Part shown: one piece after another, positions 1 through 6,540 of the stretch
How the letters are laid out: the number at the start of each line of letters is the position of its first letter
Position numbering within the stretch: position 1 is the stretch's first letter
Assembly: GCA_017743585.1 (NCBI GenBank)
Contig: JAGHYP010000038.1
Coordinates: forward strand, 1 to 14,576
DNA length: 14,576 nt
Source: Chloroflexota bacterium
GTDB taxonomy: Bacteria; Chloroflexota; Anaerolineae; Aggregatilineales; UBA2796
Direction of reading: 5' to 3'
The notes under the pieces: generated by a model
Told to the model about the DNA's origin: nothing
Databases searched by the model: none
What the model saw: the letters and a program-made list of their open reading frames with translations, nothing else
Translations under genes and position numbers: made by a program

Positions 1-2
1 TC

Positions 3-533
3 GGCAAGAGCTTTGCCTATGGCGCGCAACGCGGGCAATTCTTTGTGCAAGGCAACGCAGATAGCCGCGCCGGCGTGCGTCTCTCAGGGGCTGATGTGGT
101 GATCGGCGGCGAGCTGACCGAAAGACTGCGCGATGAGCTAGGCTTCCTCGCCAGCCGCGCCAACATCAAGGGGTTTGCCTTTGAGTACATGACGGCAGGT
201 CGCGCTGTGGTGCTAGGCGATCCGGGGCCGTGGATATGCAGCGGCATGACGGGCGGCGTGGTCTATGTGCGGCTGCGCCCCGAGCTGGGCTTTGATGAGG
301 CGGCGCTCAAGCGGCGCTTGGCGCAAGGCGCGAAAGTGAAGATCATGCCCGTGGATGCAAGCGACGCCGCCAACCTGCACGATCTGCTGTGCGCTTACCG
401 CGAGGTGCTGAGCGATAGCAATCAGCACGCTGAGGCGCGCCGCATTGATGAGATCCTGAAGCGCTGGGACAAGGAATTCGTCAAGATCGTGCCTGTCAAT
501 CAGCAAGTGGATCAGAGCATCGCGACGGAATAG
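3..533 (+). CDS. Glutamate synthase alpha-subunit C-terminal (GXGXG) domain protein, 5' end missing
   Basis: The frame is open from the first bases of the window to a TAG stop, so the start lies upstream. The visible ~176 residues match the right-handed beta-helix GXGXG domain that ends the large subunit of glutamate synthase. Recognisable pieces are the repeated Gly-rich turns (GQFFVQGNADSRAG, then SGADVVIGGE), the EYMTAGRAVVLG segment and SGMTGGVVYV, followed by a helical tail. In GltB this domain is structural and helps couple ammonia release to the synthase site; it has no catalytic residues of its own. Because the upstream part is missing, this could be a full GltB, a split stand-alone GXGXG subunit, or the related formylmethanofuran dehydrogenase subunit C fold; glutamate synthase is the best fit. 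It converges with the WXG100 genes across a hairpin. Confidence 0.8.
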   Translation, partial: GKSFAYGAQRGQFFVQGNADSRAGVRLSGADVVIGGELTERLRDELGFLASRANIKGFAFEYMTAGRAVVLGDPGPWICSGMTGGVVYVRLRPELGFDEAALKRRLAQGAKVKIMPVDASDAANLHDLLCAYREVLSDSNQHAEARRIDEILKRWDKEFVKIVPVNQQVDQSIATE

Positions 534-544
534 GCGAGAAAAAG

Positions 545-570
545 CAGCGCCCGTGGATGTACGGGCGCTG
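545..570. terminator. Hairpin terminator between convergent genes
   Basis: A perfect 10-bp GC-rich stem (545-554 with 561-570) encloses a 6-base loop, 11 bases after the stop of the GXGXG gene. On the minus strand the stem is followed by a CTTTTTCTC run, so it best fits a Rho-independent terminator for the WXG100 cluster reading leftward. On the plus strand the tract after the stem is weaker (TTGCT), so it may act only partly for the rightward gene. Confidence 0.7.
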
Positions 571-607
571 TTGCTCACATCATGTGACCATGTAGCGCGC
601 CGGGCGA

Positions 608-901
608 TCAGACAAAGCGCGTTGAGCCGCTGTAGTCGCCGTCGCGCAGCGCCCTGATCGCGCCTTGCAGGTCGTTATCCATCTCGATGCAGGTCTCCGA
701 GAGCGTCTTGCACTTGGTGGCGATGTTATCGAGGTAGTACGCCAGCGCCATATTGCCGACCAAGCCGAACATCGCGCTCGTCTTCAGAACCTTGGCGGCG
801 ACTTCCAGCACGTTGCCAACCGTCTTCAAGATTTCGCCTGAGGTGCCGAAAATCTTCGCCATGCGCCCGACGACCTCATAATCCATTGCAACGTCTGCCA
901 C
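608..901 (-). CDS. WXG100/ESAT-6-like small protein, W-less type (copy 4 of the array)
   Basis: This is a 97-residue, mostly helical protein that I read from a GTG at 901, because a strong Shine-Dalgarno-like run (AAGGGGGG, 908-915) lies 6 bases upstream. A longer open frame reaches 994 but overlaps the previous gene, and an internal ATG sits at 886. The N-terminus (MDYEVVGRMAKIF) closely resembles that of the protein at 1314-1613, as does the tail ending in R-x-GD and RFV. At the position of the WXG turn it has M44-F45-G46, so the Trp is missing. Family knowledge: WXG100 proteins are about 100-residue helical hairpins that form dimers and leave the cell by type VII secretion. Membership here is inferred from size, helix-turn-helix pattern and context. 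No EssC/FtsK ATPase is visible nearby. Confidence 0.7.
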   Translation of the reverse strand: MADVAMDYEVVGRMAKIFGTSGEILKTVGNVLEVAAKVLKTSAMFGLVGNMALAYYLDNIATKCKTLSETCIEMDNDLQGAIRALRDGDYSGSTRFV

Positions 902-906
902 GAGCT

Positions 907-915
907 TCCCCCCTT
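907..915 (-). promoter_or_regulatory. Strong ribosome binding site that sets a GTG start
   Basis: The minus strand reads AAGGGGGGA here, about 6 bases before the GTG at 901. It supports GTG 901 over the internal ATG at 886 and the far upstream start at 994 for the last WXG100-like gene, and makes its protein length (97) match its sisters (99, 107, 99). Confidence 0.6.
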
Positions 916-953
916 CTAGCCACTGCTCACCGATTGACGCGGAATTGGAGAAT

Positions 954-1277
954 CTAGAAAATCTTCTCGAAAGTGCTTGCCAACTGACCGACAATGCCTT
1001 GCACCATCTTGTCGGCGTTGCGCATGATGTTGAGCGCGTTGCCCAGCTTGTTGCCGAAGCCCATGATCGCAGCGATCAGCTCCATCATCTGCGGGATGAC
1101 GCGGCGGACGAGCTCAGCCTTGAACGCCTCAGCGCCTTTGCCGATCCATGCGCCGTTCTGGATAGGCTGCGCGCCCGCGCGGATGTTGCCCAAAACGCGC
1201 TCGCAGGTATTCGCCTGACGGCTGAACTGCTGAATTTGCTCCTCGATCTGACTGGCGATGAACGTGAAGATGGCCAT
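954..1277 (-). CDS. WXG100 family protein (copy 3 of the array, WIG motif)
   Basis: This 107-residue protein has the family hallmark in its middle: NGAWIGKGAEAF, with W44-I45-G46 forming the turn between two long amphipathic helices. It starts at ATG 1277 behind AAGGAG (1287-1292 on the plus strand). The first helix shares FSRQA and the turn shares NGAW-x-G-x-GA with the protein at 1657-1956, so the two are paralogues. Family members are secreted virulence or effector-linked proteins in actinobacteria and Firmicutes, exported by type VII systems as homo- or heterodimers. Here the neighbour on each side is a W-less relative, which suggests heterodimer partners. No C-terminal YxxxD/E export signal is obvious: the tail ends STFEKIF. 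Confidence 0.85.
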   Translation of the reverse strand: MAIFTFIASQIEEQIQQFSRQANTCERVLGNIRAGAQPIQNGAWIGKGAEAFKAELVRRVIPQMMELIAAIMGFGNKLGNALNIMRNADKMVQGIVGQLASTFEKIF

Positions 1278-1313
1278 ATCTCAATTCTCCTTGCTGTGAC
1301 CAACTGTCACACA

Positions 1314-1613
1314 TCATAGGAAGCGACCACGTGCTGTCATATCGCCACGCTGAATGGCATCTTTGGCGAACTTCACATCGCACGACAGTTCCCTGAACTT
1401 GTCGATTAGTTTCTGGATGCGCGGGGCAAGGATTTTCTCCAACGCATCAGCGAAGTCGTCGCCGCCTAGGCCCAGCAGCGCGCCGCTGCGCATCTTCTGC
1501 GCCACTGCCTGCATCGCCTGCATGGTCTCCGTCAGCTGATTGGCGCCGTTGTCGAAAATCTTGATCATCTGCTCGACGACCTCGTAGTCCATCTGGACGT
1601 CAATGCCGTTCAT
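1314..1613 (-). CDS. WXG100/ESAT-6-like small protein, W-less type (copy 2 of the array)
   Basis: A 99-residue helical protein starting at ATG 1613 behind AGGAGG (1620-1625), 7 bases away, the best ribosome binding site of the cluster. It aligns without gaps to the size and turn position of the WXG protein before it, but carries L46-L47-G48 (SGALLGLGGDDF) instead of W-x-G. Its N-terminus (MDYEVVEQMIKIF) and C-terminal AIQRGD...RFL are shared with the last gene of the array (608-901), and the DNA encoding the MDYEVV stretch is also clearly similar (roughly 80% over about 40 bases by eye). I infer a duplicated two-gene unit in which this type partners the W-containing type. Function is otherwise unknown. 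Confidence 0.75.
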   Translation of the reverse strand: MNGIDVQMDYEVVEQMIKIFDNGANQLTETMQAMQAVAQKMRSGALLGLGGDDFADALEKILAPRIQKLIDKFRELSCDVKFAKDAIQRGDMTARGRFL

Positions 1614-1656
1614 GGCAAACCTCCTGAGTCATCTTCATCTCTGACTTGAACTTCGC

Positions 1657-1956
1657 TTAGCTGAACAGCGCGCAGCCCTCTTCCTCCGCCTTGCGCAGTG
1701 CGTCTGCAACGCGCTTGGTCGCCGAGGCCGCATCTGCCAATGCCCGCATCATGCGCTCCATGGCAGGATTGACCACTTCTTCCATCTCCTCGTAGAAGCT
1801 ATCAGCGCCCCTGCCGACCCAGGCGCCGTTGCGCAGCTGATCAACGCAGCACCTCACGACCTGTAACAACTGGCGGGTCTGATCCGCCTCTCTGCTGAAG
1901 TTGGCGGCAATCTGATCGAGCGCGTCGTAATCCGCCTGAATTCGCGGAGCCCCCAT
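1657..1956 (-). CDS. WXG100 family protein (first gene of the array, WVG motif)
   Basis: This 99-residue protein has a clear WXG turn, NGAWVGRGADSF with W46-V47-G48, between two helices rich in charged and small residues. It starts at ATG 1956 behind GGAGGGTGA, and is the promoter-proximal gene of a four-gene minus-strand run with gaps of 43, 36 and 52 bases. It shares FSREA and the turn sequence with the protein at 954-1277. Family knowledge says such proteins dimerise and are exported by type VII secretion. The ATPase and any large LXG or toxin partner are not in this window, so they must lie elsewhere if this is a secreted set. It has three cysteines (C36, C37 and one near the end), unusual for the family. 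Confidence 0.85.
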   Translation of the reverse strand: MGAPRIQADYDALDQIAANFSREADQTRQLLQVVRCCVDQLRNGAWVGRGADSFYEEMEEVVNPAMERMMRALADAASATKRVADALRKAEEEGCALFS

Positions 1957-2048
1957 TGCTCACCCTCCACCTATCTTGGCCTTTGTAACTCTCTCGCACG
2001 CCTTCGCGCGTTCTGTTTCACTCCTCGCGCGCAGCGTTTGATGCTTTT

Positions 2049-2078
2049 AGTTTATGGGCAAGCGCGCGAGCGAGTCAA
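2049..2078 (-). promoter_or_regulatory. Sigma70-like promoter for the WXG100 array
   Basis: On the minus strand TTGACT (2078-2073) is followed after 18 bases by TAAACT (2054-2049), a reasonable -35/-10 pair (5 of 6 and 4 of 6 consensus bases). Transcription would begin near 2042, giving a leader of about 85 bases to the first WXG100 gene. It is the only good candidate seen upstream of the array. Confidence 0.55.
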
Positions 2079-2113
2079 CAAAGTGCCGCTGCGCACTCGC
2101 CTGAACGCCTCGA

Positions 2114-2134
2114 TTTTTACAGGTTTTTTACAGG
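2114..2134. repeat. Two 10-base direct repeats one helical turn apart
   Basis: TTTTTACAGG occurs at 2114-2123 and again at 2125-2134, an 11-base period, in the gap between the divergent WXG100 array and selD. The spacing would place both copies on the same face of the helix, as in a binding site for a dimeric regulator. It could equally be chance in a T-rich stretch. Confidence 0.4.
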
Positions 2135-2155
2135 CTCTTGACTGATCTTTGATTG

Positions 2156-2186
2156 TTGCCCGAAGGCGCGCGCCAGACGCTATAAT
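2156..2186 (+). promoter_or_regulatory. Promoter of selD (perfect TATAAT)
   Basis: TATAAT at 2181-2186 matches the -10 consensus exactly. The best -35 candidate is TTGCCC at 2156-2161 with a long 19-base spacer, so that half is weak. A TTGACT at 2138-2143 is too far away (37 bases). Transcription would begin near 2193, which rules out a start codon at 2186 and supports the ATG at 2222 for selD. Confidence 0.55.
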
Positions 2187-2221
2187 TGCCCACAAAAGAA
2201 AGGGCTGCTTGTGTTTTTTAT

Positions 2222-3280
2222 ATGGCCGGCTCCGCACAACCGATCAAACTGACCGCGCTGGCTGCCTGCGCGGGCTGCGCGGCAAAGCTCTCGCCGCGCC
2301 AGCTGGCCCACATGCTGCAGCCGCTAGCTGCTAGTTTCCCCGCCGCCGAATTCCCCGCCCTGCTGGTCGGCTTAGAGGCGCCCGACGACGCGGCAGTCTA
2401 CCAATTGAACGACGAGCAGGCGATCATCGCTACAGTGGACTTCTTCCCGCCTGTGGTGGACGATCCATTTGCCTTTGGCGCGATTGCCGCCGCCAATGCC
2501 ATGAGCGACGTCTACGCTATGGGCGGCGAGGTGTTGTTCGGCATCAATCTGGTCGCTTTCCCTGAGAACTTGGATAGCGCCATTCTCGCTGAGATTTTGC
2601 GCGGCGGCGCGCACAGCTTGCGCGCAGGTGGCGGCGCCATCGTCGGCGGGCACAGCATCAGGGATGATGAGCCGAAGTATGGCGTGGCGGTCACGGGCAT
2701 TGTGCATCCGCAGCGCGTGCTGAGCAAAGGCGGCGCGCAAGTTGGCGATGTGCTGATCCTGACCAAGCCGCTCGGCACGGGCGTGATCACGACGGCGCTC
2801 AAGCGTGGCCTTGCGGCGCCCGCTGATGTGGACGCCGCCGTGCAGAGCATGATGCGCCTGAATCGCGCGGCAGCGCAGGCTGCACAAGCGGTCGGCGTCC
2901 ATGCCGCGACCGACGTGACGGGATACGGGCTGCTCGGTCACGCGCGCGAGATGGCGGCTCTGAGCGGCGTGGATATTGTCTTCAGCTACAGCGCGTTGCC
3001 GTGGCTGCCCGGCGCGCAGCGCTACGCTGAGGCGGGATGTTTCCCCGGCGGCGCGAACGCCAATCGCGCTTACTACGAGCCGCATGTGACCTTCGCTGAG
3101 GATTTGCCGTACCCAGCCCGCATGTTGCTCTTCGATCCGCAGACGAGCGGCGGTTTGCTGCTTTCGGTCACGGCGCGCCGCGCCCCTGCCCTGTTAGATG
3201 AACTGGCGGCGCGCGGCGCGCAAGGCTGGTCAGTTGGGCGTGTGGTGGCCGGCAACGGTAACCTGCGCGTGGAGCATTGA
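2222..3280 (+). CDS. selD: Selenide, water dikinase (selenophosphate synthase)
   Basis: SelD makes selenophosphate, the selenium donor for selenocysteine, selenouridine in tRNA and some molybdenum hydroxylases, from selenide and ATP. The 352-residue product fits the family length. The N-terminal active segment reads LTALAACAGCAAKLSP: Cys19 and Lys22 correspond to the essential Cys17 and Lys20 of the E. coli enzyme, while the second Cys found there is Ala. Further hallmarks are the metal/ATP region TVDFFPPVVDDP, the FG-AAANAMSDVYAMGG segment, GGHSIRD, TDVTGYGLLGHA and FDPQTSGG. I start at ATG 2222, since an upstream ATG at 2186 overlaps the -10 box. There is no close Shine-Dalgarno. No selA, selB, tRNA-Sec or mnmH lies in the window, so the use of the selenium cannot be told. 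A pseudouridine synthase gene follows after 9 bases. Confidence 0.95.
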   Translation: MAGSAQPIKLTALAACAGCAAKLSPRQLAHMLQPLAASFPAAEFPALLVGLEAPDDAAVYQLNDEQAIIATVDFFPPVVDDPFAFGAIAAANAMSDVYAMGGEVLFGINLVAFPENLDSAILAEILRGGAHSLRAGGGAIVGGHSIRDDEPKYGVAVTGIVHPQRVLSKGGAQVGDVLILTKPLGTGVITTALKRGLAAPADVDAAVQSMMRLNRAAAQAAQAVGVHAATDVTGYGLLGHAREMAALSGVDIVFSYSALPWLPGAQRYAEAGCFPGGANANRAYYEPHVTFAEDLPYPARMLLFDPQTSGGLLLSVTARRAPALLDELAARGAQGWSVGRVVAGNGNLRVEH

Positions 3281-3289
3281 GGGAGCGAC

Positions 3290-4240
3290 ATGGCGGTCGA
3301 GCGTTTGCAGAAACTCATGTCGCGAGCGGGCATCGCTTCGCGCCGCGAGGCGGAGCTGCTCATTCAGCAAGGGCGCGTCACGATCAACGGCAGGCGCGCT
3401 ATTCTCGGCGACCGTGCCGACTTGAGCGTGGACGATGTGCGCGTAGACGGCGAGCCTCTCAAAATCAACACGCCGCGCTTGTACATCATGCTCAACAAGC
3501 CGGTGGGCGTGGTGACGGCCGTCACGCCGCAACATCAAGAGACGCGCCTGACCGTGCGTCACCTGATCCCAATTGAAGGGCACCTGTACCCCGCCGGCAG
3601 GCTCGACGCCGATAGCGAAGGCTTGGTGCTGATGACCAACGACGGCGACTTGGCTGAGCGCCTGACGCACCCACGCTATCAAAAGCCGAAGGTCTACGAG
3701 GTGACTGTGCAAGGGTACATCCCTGATGAGGCGCTTGAGATTTGGTCGCGCGGTGTGATGCTGGACGACGGCATGACCTTGCCTGTGGAGATCAAAGTGC
3801 TGGATCGCAACGCGCAAACCAGCACTTTGCAGATCACGATGACCGAAGGGCGCAAGCGTCAGATTCGGCGCGTGGCGGATACGCTCGGCTACCCTGTGCA
3901 ACGCCTAGTGCGCACGCATTTCGCCACGCTCTCGCTCGGCAACTTGCGCCCCGGCGAGTGGCGTCACCTGACTGAGACGGAGGTCGCCACACTGAAGGCA
4001 TTCGCTTACAGCCTGACCATGACGCCGCGTCGCTTTGTGCCGCGCCCTGCCAAAAAATCGCAATCATTGCGCCGCAATGGACGTCCGTCGCACAGCGCTG
4101 AGAGCCCAGAACGCACCAAAAGCGAAAAACAGCCTGCTCGCCCGCCGCGCCGTCCTGCGAAGCCGAGCAGCAAGCCGCGCCCCCCGCGTTCACTGCAACG
4201 CAAAAAGCCGAGCGCAGCCAAGCGTCCGCCGCGCCGCTGA
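3290..4240 (+). CDS. rRNA pseudouridine synthase, RsuA/RluB family
   Basis: This enzyme isomerises a uridine in ribosomal RNA. An S4 RNA-binding domain spans about residues 3-60 (LQKLMSRAGIASRREAE...V-ING). The catalytic domain covers about 63-240 and holds the signature PAGRLDADSEGL, with Asp106 as nucleophile, plus KVYEVTV and EGRKRQIRR. These place it in the RsuA/RluB/RluE/RluF branch; which rRNA site it modifies cannot be read here. After about residue 245 comes a 70-residue, Arg/Lys/Pro/Ser-rich low-complexity tail (repeats of RPPRR- and KPS-like units) that is probably disordered and binds RNA non-specifically. It starts at ATG 3290 with GGGAG upstream, 9 bases after selD, so the two are likely co-transcribed. 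Confidence 0.92.
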   Translation: MAVERLQKLMSRAGIASRREAELLIQQGRVTINGRRAILGDRADLSVDDVRVDGEPLKINTPRLYIMLNKPVGVVTAVTPQHQETRLTVRHLIPIEGHLYPAGRLDADSEGLVLMTNDGDLAERLTHPRYQKPKVYEVTVQGYIPDEALEIWSRGVMLDDGMTLPVEIKVLDRNAQTSTLQITMTEGRKRQIRRVADTLGYPVQRLVRTHFATLSLGNLRPGEWRHLTETEVATLKAFAYSLTMTPRRFVPRPAKKSQSLRRNGRPSHSAESPERTKSEKQPARPPRRPAKPSSKPRPPRSLQRKKPSAAKRPPRR

Positions 4241-4310
4241 GCCGATTCTGCGCGCTGCTCGCCAAATTGCGGTAGACTATTTGGCAGCATTGGCAGGTTG
4301 AGGCGAGGCA

Positions 4311-5672
4311 ATGCGGCTCAGGAAGTACCTGCAGCGGCTCGGCGCTCTGCTTGCGGCGATCGTCAGCGCTTTCAGCGGCTATCTGCCCAGCGCAGCGCAA
4401 GAGGAGACCACGCACATCGGCTTCGGAGTTCACTACGGGCCGAATACGAACGTCTCGGCAGATTGGGTGACGCGACTCGGCGTGGATTGGGTGAAAGTCT
4501 ACACGGTCGAGTCCGCTTACGCCTTTCGCGGCAAGCGCGTCTTGTATCGTCTCGATACAGGCTATCCTGAGGATTGGGAGCAGTTTCGTCAGGCGATTGC
4601 TGAGCGCGCGCGTGCCATCGCTGCCGCGCCTATCGAGGCGGTTGAAATTCACAACGAGCCGAATCTGAGCCATGAATGGGGCGGACGTCAGCCGAACGCT
4701 CGGCAATACGTGCAAGTGCTGCGCGTCGCCTACACGACCATCAAGCGCATCAAGCCGAGCTTGATCGTGGTCTCGGGCGGCTTGGCGCCGACCCTCACCA
4801 CGCCTGACCGCATGGCGATTGACGATCTCGATTACGCGCGCGAGATGTTCGAGAACGGCGCCGCCGATTACTTCGATGCCTTCGGCTATCATCCGTATGG
4901 CTACAATTTGCCGCCCGAAGCCGATCCGTTCGGCGCACAGCCGCTGGTCTTCAGGCGCGTGGAGCGCATCCGCGCCTTGATGGAAAAATACGGCATCTAC
5001 AAGCAGGTCTGGCTGACCGAGTTCGGCTGGCTGCGCGATCCGCGCGAAGACGGCTTCCACTGCAGCAACCACGACCCCGCCTTCAGGGGCTTCGCTTGGA
5101 TGGCGGTCAGCGGCAAGCAGCAGGCTGAGTACCTCGTGCGCGCGTTTGAGTACGCGCATCGGCACTGGGCTTGGGCAGGCCCGATGTTCGTGTGGAACAT
5201 GAACTGGCAGCAGATAGATTGGCTAGAGCCGTGCAATCACATGCGTTGGTTCAGCTTGCTGCGGCACAACGGCGAGCCAACTGAAGCCTACTACGCCTTG
5301 CAGCGCATGCGGCGCTATCCAAGCCGCTACCTGCCGCGCCTGCGGCTCGTCAATGACGCGCTGACTGCCGAGCTCTCGCTGTTCTGCCCACGCCGCCTCA
5401 AGCTTGGCACGTTCACTGTCCACAACATCGGCTATCCCGCCAATTTAGAGCTGACGATCCTGCCTGTGAACAACGGACGGCTGCTCGTGGAGGTCGATCC
5501 GCCGCGTCCACGCCTTGGGCAGCCCGTTGCGGTCTACGTTGACGCGCTCGACCTGAAATTGCCCGGTCAATATCCTGTGTACATCAATGTGCGCGCCGTG
5601 ATTGATGGACGCGTCATCTCGCAAAGTGTGCAAGGGTTTGTGACGGCTTGGCATCGGGAAGGAAGTTGCTGA
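4311..5672 (+). CDS. Secreted clan GH-A-type glycoside hydrolase (cellulase-fold)
   Basis: The 453-residue product begins with a signal peptide (RLRK, hydrophobic stretch 9-22, likely cut after SAA at residue 29). A TIM-barrel then runs to about residue 340. Two motifs typical of clan GH-A retaining glycosidases are visible: EIHNEPNLS, with Glu116 as probable acid/base, and VWLTEFGW, with Glu237 as probable nucleophile. Other supporting segments are GYHPYGYN and a W-rich strand, MFVWNMNWQQIDW. Residues about 345-453 form a beta-rich, Ig-like C-terminal domain (FTVHNIGYPANLELTI, LPGQYPVYINVRAVI). The substrate is unknown; GH5, GH39 or an unassigned GH-A family are possible. The start has AGGCGAGG just upstream. 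A TIR-domain gene begins 4 bases after the stop, so the two probably share an mRNA. Confidence 0.8.
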   Translation: MRLRKYLQRLGALLAAIVSAFSGYLPSAAQEETTHIGFGVHYGPNTNVSADWVTRLGVDWVKVYTVESAYAFRGKRVLYRLDTGYPEDWEQFRQAIAERARAIAAAPIEAVEIHNEPNLSHEWGGRQPNARQYVQVLRVAYTTIKRIKPSLIVVSGGLAPTLTTPDRMAIDDLDYAREMFENGAADYFDAFGYHPYGYNLPPEADPFGAQPLVFRRVERIRALMEKYGIYKQVWLTEFGWLRDPREDGFHCSNHDPAFRGFAWMAVSGKQQAEYLVRAFEYAHRHWAWAGPMFVWNMNWQQIDWLEPCNHMRWFSLLRHNGEPTEAYYALQRMRRYPSRYLPRLRLVNDALTAELSLFCPRRLKLGTFTVHNIGYPANLELTILPVNNGRLLVEVDPPRPRLGQPVAVYVDALDLKLPGQYPVYINVRAVIDGRVISQSVQGFVTAWHREGSC

Positions 5673-5676
5673 TCTG

Positions 5677-6468
5677 ATGACCATTTATATCTGTTACTGC
5701 TACGCCGATACGCACTTGGCGAGCAAACTGGCGCTTGATCTGATGCGGCGCGGACTCAATGTCTGGATTGACCAATCGGTGGAGGGAGTCAGCGCCGAGA
5801 CGCGCCGCCTTGATCAGATACAGGGCATCGTCGAGTCCGATCACTTCGTGCTGATTCTCTCGCCGACGGCCACGACCAGCACTGAGACTTTCGATCAGGT
5901 GCGCGTGGCGGTCGAGCGCAAACGGTCGATCATCGTGGCACAGCGCCAGCAGACCTATCTGCTGCGCGACCAAGAGCCGCTCTTGGCGGGCGCGCCTGTG
6001 TTGGATTTCAGCCGAGCACGCTACGAGCAGGCATTGCGCGAGCTGATCGCGCTGGTCGGCGGCGATCCTGATGCAGCGCCTGACGAAAATCTGGTCGATC
6101 CTGACGAAGCTGCCGAATGGCTGCCCGGGGAGTGGCGCGTCACCTTCCACAACGCGCGTAACGGCATCTCAGGCGAGGGGCAGTTCTTGTTTGAGCCGAG
6201 CGGCAAGGCGATCGGGCTTGTGGTGACTGAAGAAGGCGGGATGCCTGTGGAGATGCGCATTCTTGGGCAGTGGTGGATGATGGACAATCGGCTCTCAGTG
6301 CAGGGCGAATCAAAAATGTACGTGCCTGTTGAAGATGCCGACCTGCCTGAGCGCTTCGTTTACTCGATGACCTTACGCTTGCTCGACCTGAAGCGCAATG
6401 AGATCAAGGCGACGTCCGCTGTTGGCGACCAAGTCATTTTCAGCCGTCTGACAACGCACAATGGCTGA
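5677..6468 (+). CDS. Degenerate TIR-domain protein with a C-terminal beta-rich domain
   Basis: Residues 1-125 fit a bacterial TIR fold: strand A IYICYCYAD, helix ASKLALDLMRRGLNVWID, and strand D DHFVLILSP followed by VAVERKRSIIV. Where active TIR NADases carry a catalytic Glu, in the W-x3-E-x3-A helix after the LSP strand, this protein appears to have Gln74 (FDQVRVA) and no Trp, so enzymatic NAD cleavage is doubtful. After a linker (about 126-147, acidic) residues 148-263 look like a small beta-barrel, rich in W and G (GEWRVTF, GQFLFEPSGKA, GQWWMMDNRLSVQG), perhaps lipocalin-like. There is no signal peptide, so it should be cytoplasmic. TIR domains act in signalling or phage defence, but no partner nuclease or STAND protein is nearby. 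It may instead be a protein-interaction module. Confidence 0.65.
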   Translation: MTIYICYCYADTHLASKLALDLMRRGLNVWIDQSVEGVSAETRRLDQIQGIVESDHFVLILSPTATTSTETFDQVRVAVERKRSIIVAQRQQTYLLRDQEPLLAGAPVLDFSRARYEQALRELIALVGGDPDAAPDENLVDPDEAAEWLPGEWRVTFHNARNGISGEGQFLFEPSGKAIGLVVTEEGGMPVEMRILGQWWMMDNRLSVQGESKMYVPVEDADLPERFVYSMTLRLLDLKRNEIKATSAVGDQVIFSRLTTHNG

Positions 6469-6540
6469 GCGTGCCGCGCTCAATGATTGGGCAGTTCTGA
6501 GCGCTTTGGCGAAAATTGCCGCAAGAGGGATGTTCAATTC

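Noticed and set aside
2372..3085. A 237-codon minus-strand frame inside selD
   Set aside because: selD on the plus strand has complete family motifs, and the antisense product has no domain-like features.
3834..5165. A 443-codon open frame on the minus strand, antisense to the pseudouridine synthase end and the glycosidase
   Set aside because: It is rich in Ala, Arg, Gly and His with no recognisable domain, and it covers well-supported genes on the other strand. Long antisense frames are expected in GC-rich coding DNA.
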